The notes beneath the pieces were generated by a model. The model did not search any database. It had not been told where the DNA came from and was given only the letters and a program-made list of their open reading frames with translations. A stretch of DNA of 64,000 nucleotides from VXYL01 sp965116935. GTDB taxonomy: Bacteria > Pseudomonadota > Gammaproteobacteria > Pseudomonadales > Azotimanducaceae. Positions 16,898 through 24,614 of the stretch are shown here, in pieces. Location of the stretch: assembly GCA_965116935.1 (NCBI GenBank), contig OZ220737.1, positions 3,968,001 through 4,032,000 on the forward strand, written 5' to 3'. The stretch's first letter is position 1. The number at the start of each line of letters is the position of its first letter. The translations under genes and the position numbers were made by a program.

Positions 16898-17624
16898 ATG
16901 GCGGAGTACGATTCGATTGCCCGGGAGTACCGGGAGTCCAAGGAGCTGCCGTTTCGCGAATGCATCGAGCGGCATACGCTGTTCGAACTACTCGGCGATG
17001 TCCGCGGCCGAACCGTGTTGGACCTTGCCTGCGGGGACGGTTTCTACACGCGCCTGCTCAGGCAGGCGGGTGCTGCAGAGGTCACGGGGGTCGACGTGTC
17101 CGAAGGCATGATCGAGCTTGCCGAGGACCGTGAACGGCGACAGCCGCTCGGCTGCCGGTATGTGTGTGCGGACGTTGCCGCCTTCGAGCCTGCTGAACGT
17201 GTGGATCTTGTGGTGGCCGCATACCTGCTCAACTACGCGAGCACGCCCGGGGAACTCTTGCGCCTCTGCCGGGCTTGCCATGGCGCACTTCGGGCCGGCG
17301 GGCGGTTTGTTGGCCTGAACAACAATGTGCGCAACGTTGCGTTGGCTGCCGGATCTCAGGAAGTACGGCCTCGAGCGCACGTGGGCCAACCCGCTCGCCG
17401 AAGGGGACGCCATGCGCTACACGTTCTTCAACGCCGATGGGTCACAGTTTGGGTTCGACAACTTCTACCTGAAGCCCGAGACCCACACCGAAGCGTTCGA
17501 ACAGGCCGGGTTTCAGAGCTTCCGGTGGTACGACATGAGGCTGCGTCCCTCCGAGGCGGACAATCCGTTCTGGGATGCGTTCATGGCGAATCCACCGATT
17601 GTCGCGTTCGAGGCCGAGCGTTGA
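16898..17624 (+). pseudogene. Class I SAM-dependent methyltransferase, frameshifted
   Basis: The ATG at 16898 opens a methyltransferase: AEYDSIAREY, then motif I VLDLACGDGFYTRLL with the SAM-binding glycine loop, GVDVSEGMIELA (motif II) and DLVVAAYLLNYA (motif IV). After GLNNNVRNV the frame is lost near 17342. The true C terminus follows in another frame (PDLRKYGLERTWANP, then FWDAFMANPPIVAFEAER, ending at 17624). Dropping one T at about 17342 joins them into a roughly 240-residue enzyme. The substrate is unknown. It lies directly behind the IS4 element. Confidence 0.85.
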
Positions 17625-17667
17625 CAGACGGAATGGCACGACCTACGGGAAGGAGCATCACCGGCGC

Positions 17668-18054
17668 CTATTGTCGGGGAGTATCCGCGGAGGCGGCAGC
17701 GAAATAGAGCGTATGTCCGTCCGGATCCTCAATCACGAACTCGGTCATTCCCCAGGGACGGTTTGAGACGCCTTCGACGATCTTTACGCTGGCCTCCTGA
17801 ACTTGCCGGAAAGCGGCCTTGATGTCGCGCACGGCGAAGTGGATGTGAAGGTGCTGCCCGCTTCGAACGAAGTCGATGCCGGGGTCGGAGTCCTCCACCA
17901 GCTTGAGGTGGATCATCCGGCCGCCACAGCGCACACCGGCGTAGAAGTCCTGATACCTAAAGGAAAGTGCGAAGCCAAGCTCCTCGGTATAGAAGCGGAT
18001 CGCCCGCTCGAGGTCCGTGGTGCGGAGTTGGGGTACAAGTTCTTCAATCTCCAT
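17668..18054 (-). CDS. VOC (glyoxalase/bleomycin-resistance) family protein
   Basis: A 128-residue vicinal-oxygen-chelate protein with paired beta-alpha-beta-beta-beta modules. The first is LRTTDLERAIRFYTEELGF, and the second ends with FVIEDPDGHTLYFA. His and Glu at the usual metal positions are plausible in MIHLKLVE, LHIHFAV and FVIEDPDGH. Members include glyoxalases, dioxygenases and antibiotic-binding proteins, so the substrate is open. A strong GGAGGAG precedes the ATG at 18054. Confidence 0.8.
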   Translation of the reverse strand: MEIEELVPQLRTTDLERAIRFYTEELGFALSFRYQDFYAGVRCGGRMIHLKLVEDSDPGIDFVRSGQHLHIHFAVRDIKAAFRQVQEASVKIVEGVSNRPWGMTEFVIEDPDGHTLYFAAASADTPRQ

Positions 18055-18157
18055 CGCGCGACTCCTCCTTGGTCAAAGCTAGGGCACCCTTGGGGCGCGT
18101 CCGCAGTTCGCTCGCGCAAACTGTTGGCCTCCTCAACTCGCATACGCTCACCACTTC

Positions 18158-18196
18158 GGCTAGGAGCCGACACCTTTCTACAGCAGGCTCCTAGCC
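18158..18196. repeat. Palindrome family R2, copy 1
   Basis: GGCTAGGAGCC pairs with GGCTCCTAGCC across a 17-nt loop containing TTTCTAC. The plus-strand flank GGTGAGCGTAAGCGAACCCG recurs, with small changes, after copy 2. Confidence 0.75.
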
Positions 18197-18588
18197 GGAG
18201 GGTGAGCGTAAGCGAACCCGTAGGCGTGCGCTCGTAGAGCGCGCTGGGAGGCCGCGCCGGAGAAAACGATGCTTGCGCCGGAGTTGAGAGCCCTCGCCCT
18301 GCGGGAGAAGGCCCCTCCGAAAGGCGAGGCGCTTTTCGACTCCCCTTCCAGAGAAACGAAAGGAGGAGTGACAGGAGGCGGCTTCGTTCGGGGATTGTGG
18401 CGTACGGGCGTTGGGTCGGCGGCCCCCCCTCCGAGAAAAGCGGGGACGCTTTTCTCGACTCCCCCGCGAGGGGGGAGTGACAGGCCCTCGCATTTCCCAA
18501 CAACGGTGGTGGCGCGCACTTTGCTGTCACTCCCTCGCATCCCCAACGGTGGCGGGCGCCTGCGGGCTCTGCAGAGGCGCTAGTCCGC

Positions 18589-18628
18589 GCTAGGAGGCTG
18601 CGCCGTAGAAACGCGCAGGCTCCTAGCC
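18589..18628. repeat. Palindrome family R2, copy 2
   Basis: GCTAGGAGGCTGCGC pairs with GCGCAGGCTCCTAGC around CGTAGAAAC. Its flank TGGTGAGCGAATGCGAACCC matches that of copy 1. It leads directly into repeat R1 at 18660. Confidence 0.75.
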
Positions 18629-18659
18629 GAAGTGGTGAGCGAATGCGAACCCGGAGGCC

Positions 18660-18705
18660 AGCAGTTCGCGTAGCGAACTGCCAACGCGCCCGTCAGGGCG
18701 CGCTA
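18660..18705. repeat. Palindrome family R1, copy 1
   Basis: Two consecutive hairpins: GCAGTTCG/CGAACTGC and GCGCCC-GTCA-GGGCGC. The first 31 bases match 25863-25893 with two differences. The right end, CGCTAG, contains the TAG stop codon of the universal stress gene on the minus strand. Confidence 0.75.
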
Positions 18706-19146
18706 GCTCCCGTCCGGCTCGCGGACTCGAACGGCCAGCACGTTGCAGTTCGCGCCGTGCAGCACGCCGTTCGCCGTGGAGCCGAGGAGCAGGCCGAGGC
18801 CGTGGCGGCCGTGGCTTCCGACGACGACGAGATCGCAGGCGTTGTCTTCGGCGAAGCGGTGGATTGCGGTGATGGCGCGTCCGTGGACTACGTGCTGACG
18901 CGCCTCGGGCACGCCGTACGTCTTGCCGAGGCCCGCAAGGTGGGCGGTGGCGTGTTCTTGCAGGCGGGCCATCTCGTGCGCATGCAGGTCTGGGAGCATG
19001 GTCGAGCCATATCCCGAGGCGATGGGCTCGATGGCGTGCAGCAAATGCACTTCGGCGTTGGATGGTGCGACGTCCGCGGCGGCTTGCACCACCTGCAGGC
19101 TCTCGTTGGTGATGTCGATCGCCACCAAGATTCGTTCGTGGGCCAT
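18703..19146 (-). CDS. Universal stress protein (UspA family)
   Basis: A 147-residue cytoplasmic protein. The alpha/beta nucleotide-binding fold begins with ERILVAIDITNES, and the ATP-binding signature G-x2-G-x9-G-S/T is present as GSHGRHGLGLLLGSTANG near the C terminus. The ATG at 19146 is preferred because AAGGA precedes it and the family begins a few residues before ILVAID; an ATG at 19164 is also in frame. The gene's stop codon lies in a palindromic repeat that may act as its terminator. Confidence 0.92.
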   Translation of the reverse strand: MAHERILVAIDITNESLQVVQAAADVAPSNAEVHLLHAIEPIASGYGSTMLPDLHAHEMARLQEHATAHLAGLGKTYGVPEARQHVVHGRAITAIHRFAEDNACDLVVVGSHGRHGLGLLLGSTANGVLHGANCNVLAVRVREPDGS

Positions 19147-19253
19147 GGGCTTGTCCTTGTCCATTGGGGCAGGTGGTTTGTCCTACGTGGGGGCGATGGC
19201 GCTGCTTTCCAACACGGGCAGTGGCAGGAAGACGTTCCTGTGGCCTCTGTCCG

Positions 19254-19481
19254 TCAACCGGACGCGGCCACGAACTGAAACACCTCTTCGAGCGGCCTGT
19301 CGAACACGCGGGAAATCTTGAACGCAACCTCGAGCGATGGCGAGTACTTGCCCCCCTCGATCGCGTTGACCGTCTGCCGGGTGACGCCGATCTGGTCGGC
19401 CAGTTGCTGTTGGGTCATCTCACCGCAGTGGAACCGGAGGGTTCTGATCCGGTTGCGGACACTCGTCCTCGATCGTGCCAC
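19254..19481 (-). CDS. XRE-family transcriptional regulator
   Basis: A 75-residue single-domain regulator: VRNRIRTLR, then the helix-turn-helix MTQQQLADQIGVTRQTVNAI and the usual EGGKYSPSLEVAFKISRVF end. The GTG start at 19481 lies 2 bases after the stop of the membrane protein gene, so the two are translationally coupled. Small XRE regulators of this type commonly pair with a neighbouring multi-pass membrane protein. The palindromes upstream of the pair (19930-19985) are the likely operators. Confidence 0.9.
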   Translation of the reverse strand: MARSRTSVRNRIRTLRFHCGEMTQQQLADQIGVTRQTVNAIEGGKYSPSLEVAFKISRVFDRPLEEVFQFVAASG

Positions 19482-19483
19482 GC

Positions 19484-19903
19484 TCAGATCCCGCGGCGGT
19501 AGTGAACGATCTGCAGCGCGCCCTTTGCCACCTCGGAACCGAACAGGGAGATGAGAAGCAGATGCGCCACCCAGACGCCGCTGACCGACAGGATGAGCGC
19601 CATGATCGCGCCTATGACCCCGACGCCCAGAATCCACGACGACTGGCTTTCCGCGCGACAGCCGATAAGCCGATCACGCTCGTCGGCCTCGACGGAATGG
19701 CTGGCGACCGCCGCGACGACGTGGCCGGCGATGTTGATGGCCACGACAAGGGCGATTGCCACAGAGAACACCGGCACGAAAGCTGGCAGAGCACTGACGT
19801 CGTTCGACACCATGAGGCCGGCCACGACCAAGTAGCCACCCAGGCCGACGACGAGACTGACGAGTTGAACCCAGACGCTCTTTTCCTCGAAGGATGTATC
19901 CAT
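19484..19903 (-). CDS. Small multi-pass membrane protein paired with XRE regulator
   Basis: 139 residues with four predicted membrane helices, for example VSLVVGLGGYLVVAGLMV, FVPVFSVAIALVVAINIAG, ILGVGVIGAIMALILSVSG and VWVAHLLLISLFG. The ATG at 19903 follows GGGGA. No catalytic motif is visible. The gene order membrane protein then XRE regulator is a recurrent arrangement of unknown purpose. It probably shares one autoregulated transcript with the regulator. Confidence 0.8.
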   Translation of the reverse strand: MDTSFEEKSVWVQLVSLVVGLGGYLVVAGLMVSNDVSALPAFVPVFSVAIALVVAINIAGHVVAAVASHSVEADERDRLIGCRAESQSSWILGVGVIGAIMALILSVSGVWVAHLLLISLFGSEVAKGALQIVHYRRGI

Positions 19904-19929
19904 AGGGATGGTCCCCAAGTCTGATGCAC

Positions 19930-19985
19930 TTGACACAGTGTCAAAAATAATTGACTCCAACGGCGTCTGTCAAGGATTCTTGACA
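19930..19985 (-). promoter_or_regulatory. Promoter with clustered TTGAC palindromes
   Basis: On the minus strand, TTGACA (19973-19968) and TTATTT (19950-19945) are 17 bases apart, a good sigma-70 promoter for the membrane-protein/XRE pair. A perfect palindrome TTGACAC-A-GTGTCAA (19930-19944) abuts the -10 box. A second, GTCAAG-GATT-CTTGAC (19969-19984), covers the -35 box. A further TTGAC half-site lies at 19951. This layout suits autorepression by the XRE protein. Confidence 0.65.
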
Positions 19986-20051
19986 TTGAGGCGGCATGGC
20001 GACACGGTTGGGTAGGATGGTGGCACTCGGTTGAGGGTGCCGACAGGCATC

Positions 20052-20654
20052 ATGGACGTAGCGCGGACTCCAATGGCGAAGCAGGCATCGACCGGATTGG
20101 CGCTGGATCGGTTGCGTCGGGAAGCGGATCCGAGGCGGCGGCGATTGCTCGCGTTGGGGCTTCTTGGACGCGAACTTGCCCCGCTCGGGATCGAACCGAT
20201 CCTCGTGGGTGGGGCAGCGCTGGAGTTCTACACGGCTGGCGGCTACGCCACGCACGACGTTGATCTCGCGCTATCGACGGGCAAGGACGTTGACGCGGCG
20301 TTCGCGCGTCTCGGGTTCGTCAAAGAGGGCCGGTACTGGTACCAAGAGGAGCTTGACCTTCTGTTCGAGGCACCGGCGCCGGCGGGATTGCCGGGTGAGG
20401 ATGCGCCGCGAACTGAGGTGTGCATTGACGGTTTGCGCATTGTGGTTGTCAGCGTCGAGGACTTGCTGCTCGACCGCCTCCGTGCCTGGGTGCATTGGCG
20501 GAGCGACGAAGACGGTCGTTGGGCGCGTCGCTTGGCGAACCTACACCGTGACCGGATAGACTGGGGATACGTCCGCAAGCGCACGGAAGCGTTGCCCGAA
20601 GAGGCAGCCGCGTTGCGACGCATTGAGCAAGACACCCAATCGGAAGACACATGA
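20052..20654 (+). CDS. Nucleotidyltransferase-fold protein, probable toxin-like enzyme
   Basis: A 200-residue protein with a DUF6036/AbiEii-like nucleotidyltransferase core: PILVGGAALEFYTAGGYATH followed by DVDLAL with the D-x-D metal pair, then a third strand IRIVVVSVEDLLLDRL. The start could be ATG 20052 or 20073. The stop overlaps the next small gene by ATGA. Nucleotidyltransferases with a small partner often form toxin-antitoxin modules; the activity here is unproven. Confidence 0.75.
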   Translation: MDVARTPMAKQASTGLALDRLRREADPRRRRLLALGLLGRELAPLGIEPILVGGAALEFYTAGGYATHDVDLALSTGKDVDAAFARLGFVKEGRYWYQEELDLLFEAPAPAGLPGEDAPRTEVCIDGLRIVVVSVEDLLLDRLRAWVHWRSDEDGRWARRLANLHRDRIDWGYVRKRTEALPEEAAALRRIEQDTQSEDT

Positions 20655-20842
20655 TGGTCGTGGACTACGACGAGTTTCAGGCCGAAATCCTGCGCCTCAA
20701 GCGCGAACGCTGGCCGGCGATTCTTGCCGCGGAGCCGCCGGGCCGCGTGGCCGGTCGACGCCCGAGGGATCCGGAGCAAGAGCGAATGCTGACGAAAATG
20801 GACCGCATCCGCTTGGCACGAGAGCGCCACGCTAGTGAGTGA
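20651..20842 (+). CDS. Small protein coupled to the nucleotidyltransferase
   Basis: 63 residues, strongly charged and helical (MMVVDYDEFQAEILRLKRER), overlapping the upstream stop by ATGA. No family is recognised. The coupling implies joint synthesis and perhaps a complex. Its 3' end overlaps the convergent DUF1826 gene by 11 bases. Confidence 0.6.
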   Translation: MMVVDYDEFQAEILRLKRERWPAILAAEPPGRVAGRRPRDPEQERMLTKMDRIRLARERHASE

Positions 20843-21446
20843 AGATTGGGTCGAACGATAGGAGCAGTCGCTCGTCGGTCCCGTGTGGGGATCGGTGTAC
20901 TACGCCGCCGAAGCGGTCGTCCCAGGCGCCGCCCTTGAGCAGGGACCAGTTGCGCGGGGCGAGGCGCTTGATGTCTCGGCCGCGTCGGATCGGCGGCGCG
21001 TCTGTGTCGAGAGTGGCCAGGAGTGCTCGATCCACGTCGCCGTGCGCAATCCACTCGGTGCCGGGGCCGCGGATCGTGACGAGCATGCGGCAGGGCACTT
21101 GGTCCACGTGAAAGCGGGGGCACATGGGGCGGCGCAACGTGGTTATCCGGATGCCCACTTGCTCGCAGCCCACTAACGCGCCGAGCATGTCGCCGGCGAG
21201 CGCTATCTCTTCGCTCAGCGCGCCAATCCGGTCGGCGTCGATGCACGCGGAGAGGGCGTCTAGTGGCGCGTCAACATCGCCTGCAGCCTGCTCCCATTGT
21301 GTCTGCACGTCTTGGCGCGATGCGAACAGGTGCTCGGCAAGAGCGTCCAGGGAATCCGAAGCAGGACGGGCAACGCTGACGAGCTCGACATCTTCGTCGT
21401 AGATGGCGGCGAAATCCCCGGCCTGATCGCTCAACACGCAGTTCAT
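20832..21446 (-). CDS. DUF1826 domain-containing protein (zinc-regulated cluster)
   Basis: A 204-residue protein starting 2 bases after the alcohol dehydrogenase stop. I recognise it as DUF1826 from segments such as RFHVDQVPCRMLVTIRGPGT and HRSPHGTDERLLLSFDP; the HxD and late His resemble an oxygenase-like cupin core, though this is not established. DUF1826 genes often accompany COG0523 GTPases in zinc-responsive loci, as here. It is the last gene of a four-gene minus-strand operon. Confidence 0.75.
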   Translation of the reverse strand: MNCVLSDQAGDFAAIYDEDVELVSVARPASDSLDALAEHLFASRQDVQTQWEQAAGDVDAPLDALSACIDADRIGALSEEIALAGDMLGALVGCEQVGIRITTLRRPMCPRFHVDQVPCRMLVTIRGPGTEWIAHGDVDRALLATLDTDAPPIRRGRDIKRLAPRNWSLLKGGAWDDRFGGVVHRSPHGTDERLLLSFDPIFTH

Positions 21447-21448
21447 CA

Positions 21449-22585
21449 CTACGAGAGGGCAACCTGGAACAGGCGCTGGTAATCCTCCGTTGAACATGGG
21501 CGGGGGTTTGTGAACGTGCAGACGTCCTTGGCCGCGTGCTCGGCGAGGCCTGCAACCGCGTCTGGTTGAACGCCCATCTCGCCGAGGCCGGCGGGCAGTT
21601 CGAGCTCGGCATTGAGTTGCCGAATGACCTCGGCCGGATCAGCTCCGGGTTCGCAGCCCATCGCAGCGTTGAGCCTTGTGTACTTGTCACCCACATGATC
21701 GCGGTTGAAGTCCAGGATCGTCGGGAGAAGGACTGCGTTCAAGGTGCCGTGGTGCAGGCGGAGGGCTTGGTCGGCGCCGCAGGCGTGGCTCATGGAGTGG
21801 ACGGAGCCGAGCCCTTTGCTGAAGGCCATGGCGCCTTCGGTGGCGGCCATCATCATGTTCCAGCGAGCGTCCTTGTCGCTGCCGTCGGCGACCGCTCGCA
21901 GGAGATTGCCTTCCTTGATGCCGCGCTCGATGCCATCGCAGGCCACGGCTTCTGCCGGCGGGTTCACCTGGGGAGAGAGCAGCGCCTCGATGCAATGCGT
22001 CATCGCGTCCATGCCGGTTGCCGCCGTCAGTCGGGGCGGCAGGCCAAGGGTCAGGGACGGGTCGCATACCGCCGTGCGTGGGGTCAGGTGCCGACTCGCG
22101 AGGATCAGCTTCTCGCCATTGTCCATGATGATGACAGCACCGCTCGAGACCTCGCTGCCGGTGCCCGCCGTGGTGGGGATGGCAACGAGCGGGGCAACGG
22201 GGCCGATCTTTGCGGTGCCGCCGAGACCGGCGGTGTAGTCGAGCAAGTCCCCTTCGTGCGTCACCGACAGCGCCACCGCCTTGGCGAGGTCCATGGAGGA
22301 ACCGCCGCCGAAGGCAACGACCCCATCACACGCCGCGTCCCGATACATGGCGGTCGCCTCTGCCACGGCCGCTTGGGTGGGGTTTTCCGGCGTGCCGTCA
22401 AAGACCGTCAGAGCTGTCTCGTTTCCGAGCGCGCCGGCGAGTTCCGCAACCATGCCGAGGCCAACGAGGCCCCGGTCGGTACAGAGCAAGGGACGCTCGA
22501 TCCCATGTTGTGCCATAACGCGACCGAGGTTTTGGCTGGCGCCGTGGTCGAAGATCGTGTGAGTCAGGAAGGTCAGCGTGGCCAT
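21449..22585 (-). CDS. Iron-containing (group III) alcohol dehydrogenase
   Basis: A 378-residue NAD(P)-dependent metal-containing alcohol dehydrogenase. The Rossmann part has FGGGSSMDLAKAVAL (GGGS dinucleotide loop), and IPTTAGTGSEVSSGAV follows. The metal site includes GMDAMTHCIEALLS (Asp and His), HSMSHACGA and LHHGTLNAVLLP (two more His). A dehydrogenase of this iron-using class inside a zinc-regulated operon may replace a zinc enzyme, but that is inference. AGGA precedes the ATG at 22585. Confidence 0.92.
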   Translation of the reverse strand: MATLTFLTHTIFDHGASQNLGRVMAQHGIERPLLCTDRGLVGLGMVAELAGALGNETALTVFDGTPENPTQAAVAEATAMYRDAACDGVVAFGGGSSMDLAKAVALSVTHEGDLLDYTAGLGGTAKIGPVAPLVAIPTTAGTGSEVSSGAVIIMDNGEKLILASRHLTPRTAVCDPSLTLGLPPRLTAATGMDAMTHCIEALLSPQVNPPAEAVACDGIERGIKEGNLLRAVADGSDKDARWNMMMAATEGAMAFSKGLGSVHSMSHACGADQALRLHHGTLNAVLLPTILDFNRDHVGDKYTRLNAAMGCEPGADPAEVIRQLNAELELPAGLGEMGVQPDAVAGLAEHAAKDVCTFTNPRPCSTEDYQRLFQVALS

Positions 22586-22652
22586 AGGGGAAGTCCTTGG
22601 ATGTGGGTAGAAAGTGAGCGCGCGGCAACTTCGCGGAACGGATGCGGCGGTG

Positions 22653-23894
22653 TCATGGCGACTCTCCGGCCATGCGAAATGCCGGGAACGGGTTCGGCAG
22701 CGTCGCCCACGCCTTGCTGTTGGCGGCGGCGAGGCGCTCGTGGAGGAGACAAGCGTCGAGGCGAGCGCGCACCTTCGCTTCGGGCATCCGCTGGCCGATG
22801 AAGACGAGCTGCTGCGAGCGGTCGCCGAAGCGAGGGTGCCAGTTCGGCTGCTGGTCGGGGCGTTCACCCTCGGGGTGCCCCCAGTTGCTCGGCGGCACCG
22901 CTGCCCACCACATGCCGGCGGGCTCCACGTTGCTGACGCCGCCGGCCTGTGCCCACTCGTAGGCGACCCGGTGGTCGGCTGCGACCCAGAAGAACCCCTT
23001 CGAACGCAGCACGCCCCGCCAGTTCTCGTCGTTGTGCAGGAACGCCCACAGCTTCTCGGCGTCGAACGGGTGCGACGTCCGATAGGTGAAGCTCGAGATG
23101 CCGTACTCCTCGGTCTCGGGCGTGTGCTCGCCCTGGAGTTCCCGAATCCAGCCGGCGGAACTCGCCGCCTTCTCGTAGTCGAACAGGCCCGTGTCGAGCA
23201 CGCTTTCGAGCGGCACCCGACCACGCGTCGCCGGGAGGAGCTTGGCGCCGGGGTTGAGCGCCCTGACGATGGCTTCCACCCCCACAGCATGGGCGCTGCT
23301 CACGAGGTCGAGCTTGTTGAGCACGATGACGTCGGCGAATTCGATCTGGTCGATGAGGAGATCCGTCACCGTTCGGTGATCTTCCTCGCCGAGCGACTCG
23401 CCGCGCGCTTGGAGCGCTTCGGCGGCGTAGTAGTCCCGCAGGAAGCTCGCCGCATCCACGACGGTGACCATGGTGTCGAGACGCGAAACCTGACTCAGGC
23501 TCACGCCGTTCTCGTCCTCGAAGGTAAAGGTTTGGGCGACGGGGATAGGCTCCGAGATCCCGGTGGACTCGATGAGCAGGTAGTCGAAGCGTCCCTCTTG
23601 CGCGAGCCGCGAAACCTCGGCGAGCAGGTCGTCTCGGAGCGTGCAGCAAATGCAGCCGTTCGACATCTCCACCAGCTTTTCCTCGGTGCGCGAGAGCTCA
23701 GCGCCGCCGCGCTCGACGAGCGCCGCGTCGATGTTGACCTCGCTCATGTCGTTCACGATCACCGCGACGCGCCGGCCCTCCCGGTTGTTGAGGACCTGGT
23801 TTAGGAGCGTGGTCTTGCCCGCTCCGAGGAAGCCCGACAGGACGGTGACGGGAAGGCGTGGTGGGCTGGAGCTCGTCTCGTCGGTCAGGGGCAT
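22653..23894 (-). CDS. COG0523 (CobW/ZigA-like) GTPase, zinc metallochaperone
   Basis: A 413-residue G3E-family GTPase. Walker A is SGFLGAGKTTLLNQVL, the NDMSEVNID switch follows, the metal-binding CxCC is in SNGCICCTLRDDLL, and NKLD is the guanine motif. A CobW C-terminal domain follows, with SHPFDAEKLWAFL. ZigA/ZNG-type members deliver zinc to client enzymes during zinc starvation. GAGGA lies before the ATG at 23894. The hisI-like gene lies immediately upstream, and a Zur-like operator upstream of that. Confidence 0.92.
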   Translation of the reverse strand: MPLTDETSSSPPRLPVTVLSGFLGAGKTTLLNQVLNNREGRRVAVIVNDMSEVNIDAALVERGGAELSRTEEKLVEMSNGCICCTLRDDLLAEVSRLAQEGRFDYLLIESTGISEPIPVAQTFTFEDENGVSLSQVSRLDTMVTVVDAASFLRDYYAAEALQARGESLGEEDHRTVTDLLIDQIEFADVIVLNKLDLVSSAHAVGVEAIVRALNPGAKLLPATRGRVPLESVLDTGLFDYEKAASSAGWIRELQGEHTPETEEYGISSFTYRTSHPFDAEKLWAFLHNDENWRGVLRSKGFFWVAADHRVAYEWAQAGGVSNVEPAGMWWAAVPPSNWGHPEGERPDQQPNWHPRFGDRSQQLVFIGQRMPEAKVRARLDACLLHERLAAANSKAWATLPNPFPAFRMAGESP

Positions 23895-23943
23895 TGAAGT
23901 CCTCGTCTGGTGCGTGCAGGGGTTGATTTGCGCTTCGCCCAAC

Positions 23944-24447
23944 TCAGAGCCGGGTCGGATTGGGCGCGTTGCCGTAGATTTCCTTCGGATCAAAGGACTT
24001 CTGCGACTCCGTGAACGCGAGCCGAACAGGCTCGCCCGAAGGGTCGCCGCGCACGACCGATCGGTAGAAGCAGGAACGGTAGCCCACGTGGCAACTGGCA
24101 CCGGAACCGGCGATCCTGACGCGGAGCCAGACGGCGTCCTGATCGTCGTCGATGCGCAGCTCCGCGACTTCCTGGGTGAGGCCGCTGGTCGCCCCCTTTC
24201 GCCAGAGGCACTGGCGGCTTCGGCTCCAGTAGTGCGCCTCGCCGGTGGCGATGGTTCGATCCAGTGCCTCGCCGTTCATGTAGGCCAGCATCAGCACTTC
24301 GCCCGTGTCGGCGTCGGTCGCAACGCAGGGGATCAGTCCGTCCGCATCGAATTTCGGCGCGAGGAGCAGCCCCTCCTCTACTTGCTCAACCGACGTGCGG
24401 GCGGCAAATGGTGTGGATGACGGCAGGCTGCCTTGTTCGGTTTTCAT
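23944..24447 (-). CDS. hisI: Phosphoribosyl-AMP cyclohydrolase (HisI-like)
   Basis: A 167-residue HisI, the third step of histidine synthesis, opening the purine ring of phosphoribosyl-AMP. WSRSRQCLWRKGATSG and the zinc ligands in ASCHVGYRSCFYRS are present. The ATG at 24447 is chosen over 24477 because AAAGGAG precedes it. It lies outside any his operon, next to a COG0523 GTPase. In zinc-responsive loci such copies serve as backup enzymes or chaperone clients, the likely role here. Confidence 0.9.
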   Translation of the reverse strand: MKTEQGSLPSSTPFAARTSVEQVEEGLLLAPKFDADGLIPCVATDADTGEVLMLAYMNGEALDRTIATGEAHYWSRSRQCLWRKGATSGLTQEVAELRIDDDQDAVWLRVRIAGSGASCHVGYRSCFYRSVVRGDPSGEPVRLAFTESQKSFDPKEIYGNAPNPTRL

Positions 24448-24499
24448 GGGGAGCGCTCCTTTGGCTTCCGAGGGCATGTTGCGGCTCCGCTATCAACGG

Positions 24500-24520
24500 G
24501 AAACGTTATAACATATCTTC
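24500..24520. promoter_or_regulatory. Zur-like zinc-responsive operator
   Basis: GAAACGTTATAACATATCTTC resembles the gammaproteobacterial Zur box (GTTATA-N-TATAAC core flanked by GAAA/TTTC). The left arm is perfect and the right arm has two changes. It lies about 53 bases upstream of the hisI start and about 95 upstream of the divergent PhyH gene. It is one of few AT-rich patches in this GC-rich DNA. Confidence 0.6.
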
Positions 24521-24614
24521 TGGGTTGGCTGGTTGCGACTCCTTGACAGGGGTGTGCGGCAACGGTGACATTGCGATGCCATTCGGGCACGCCGCAGACG
24601 AGAGTGAGCCACCT

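Larger units (their letters stand above)
18055..18702. repeat. Intergenic mosaic of palindromic repeats
   Basis: This 648-bp stretch holds no supportable gene. It is built from hairpin-forming blocks: CTAGGAG/CTCCTAG palindromes at 18158-18196 and 18589-18628, a GAAAAGCGGGGACGCTTTTC hairpin near 18437, CTCCCCCGCGAGGGGGGAG near 18460, several AGTGACAGG or CTGTCACT motifs on both strands, and a cAGTTCGCG/CGAACTG hairpin at its right edge. Related blocks recur near 25863, 31826 and 62917. Long open frames across it are accidental products of high GC and repetition. Confidence 0.75.

Noticed and set aside
3633..17624. The island as an intact prophage
   Set aside because: No integrase, capsid, terminase or portal gene is visible; the content is defence and insertion sequences.
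18055..18702. Possible CRISPR array or small genes in the repeat mosaic
   Set aside because: Repeats are palindromic and irregularly spaced, with no constant spacer length; no cas gene is present in the window.
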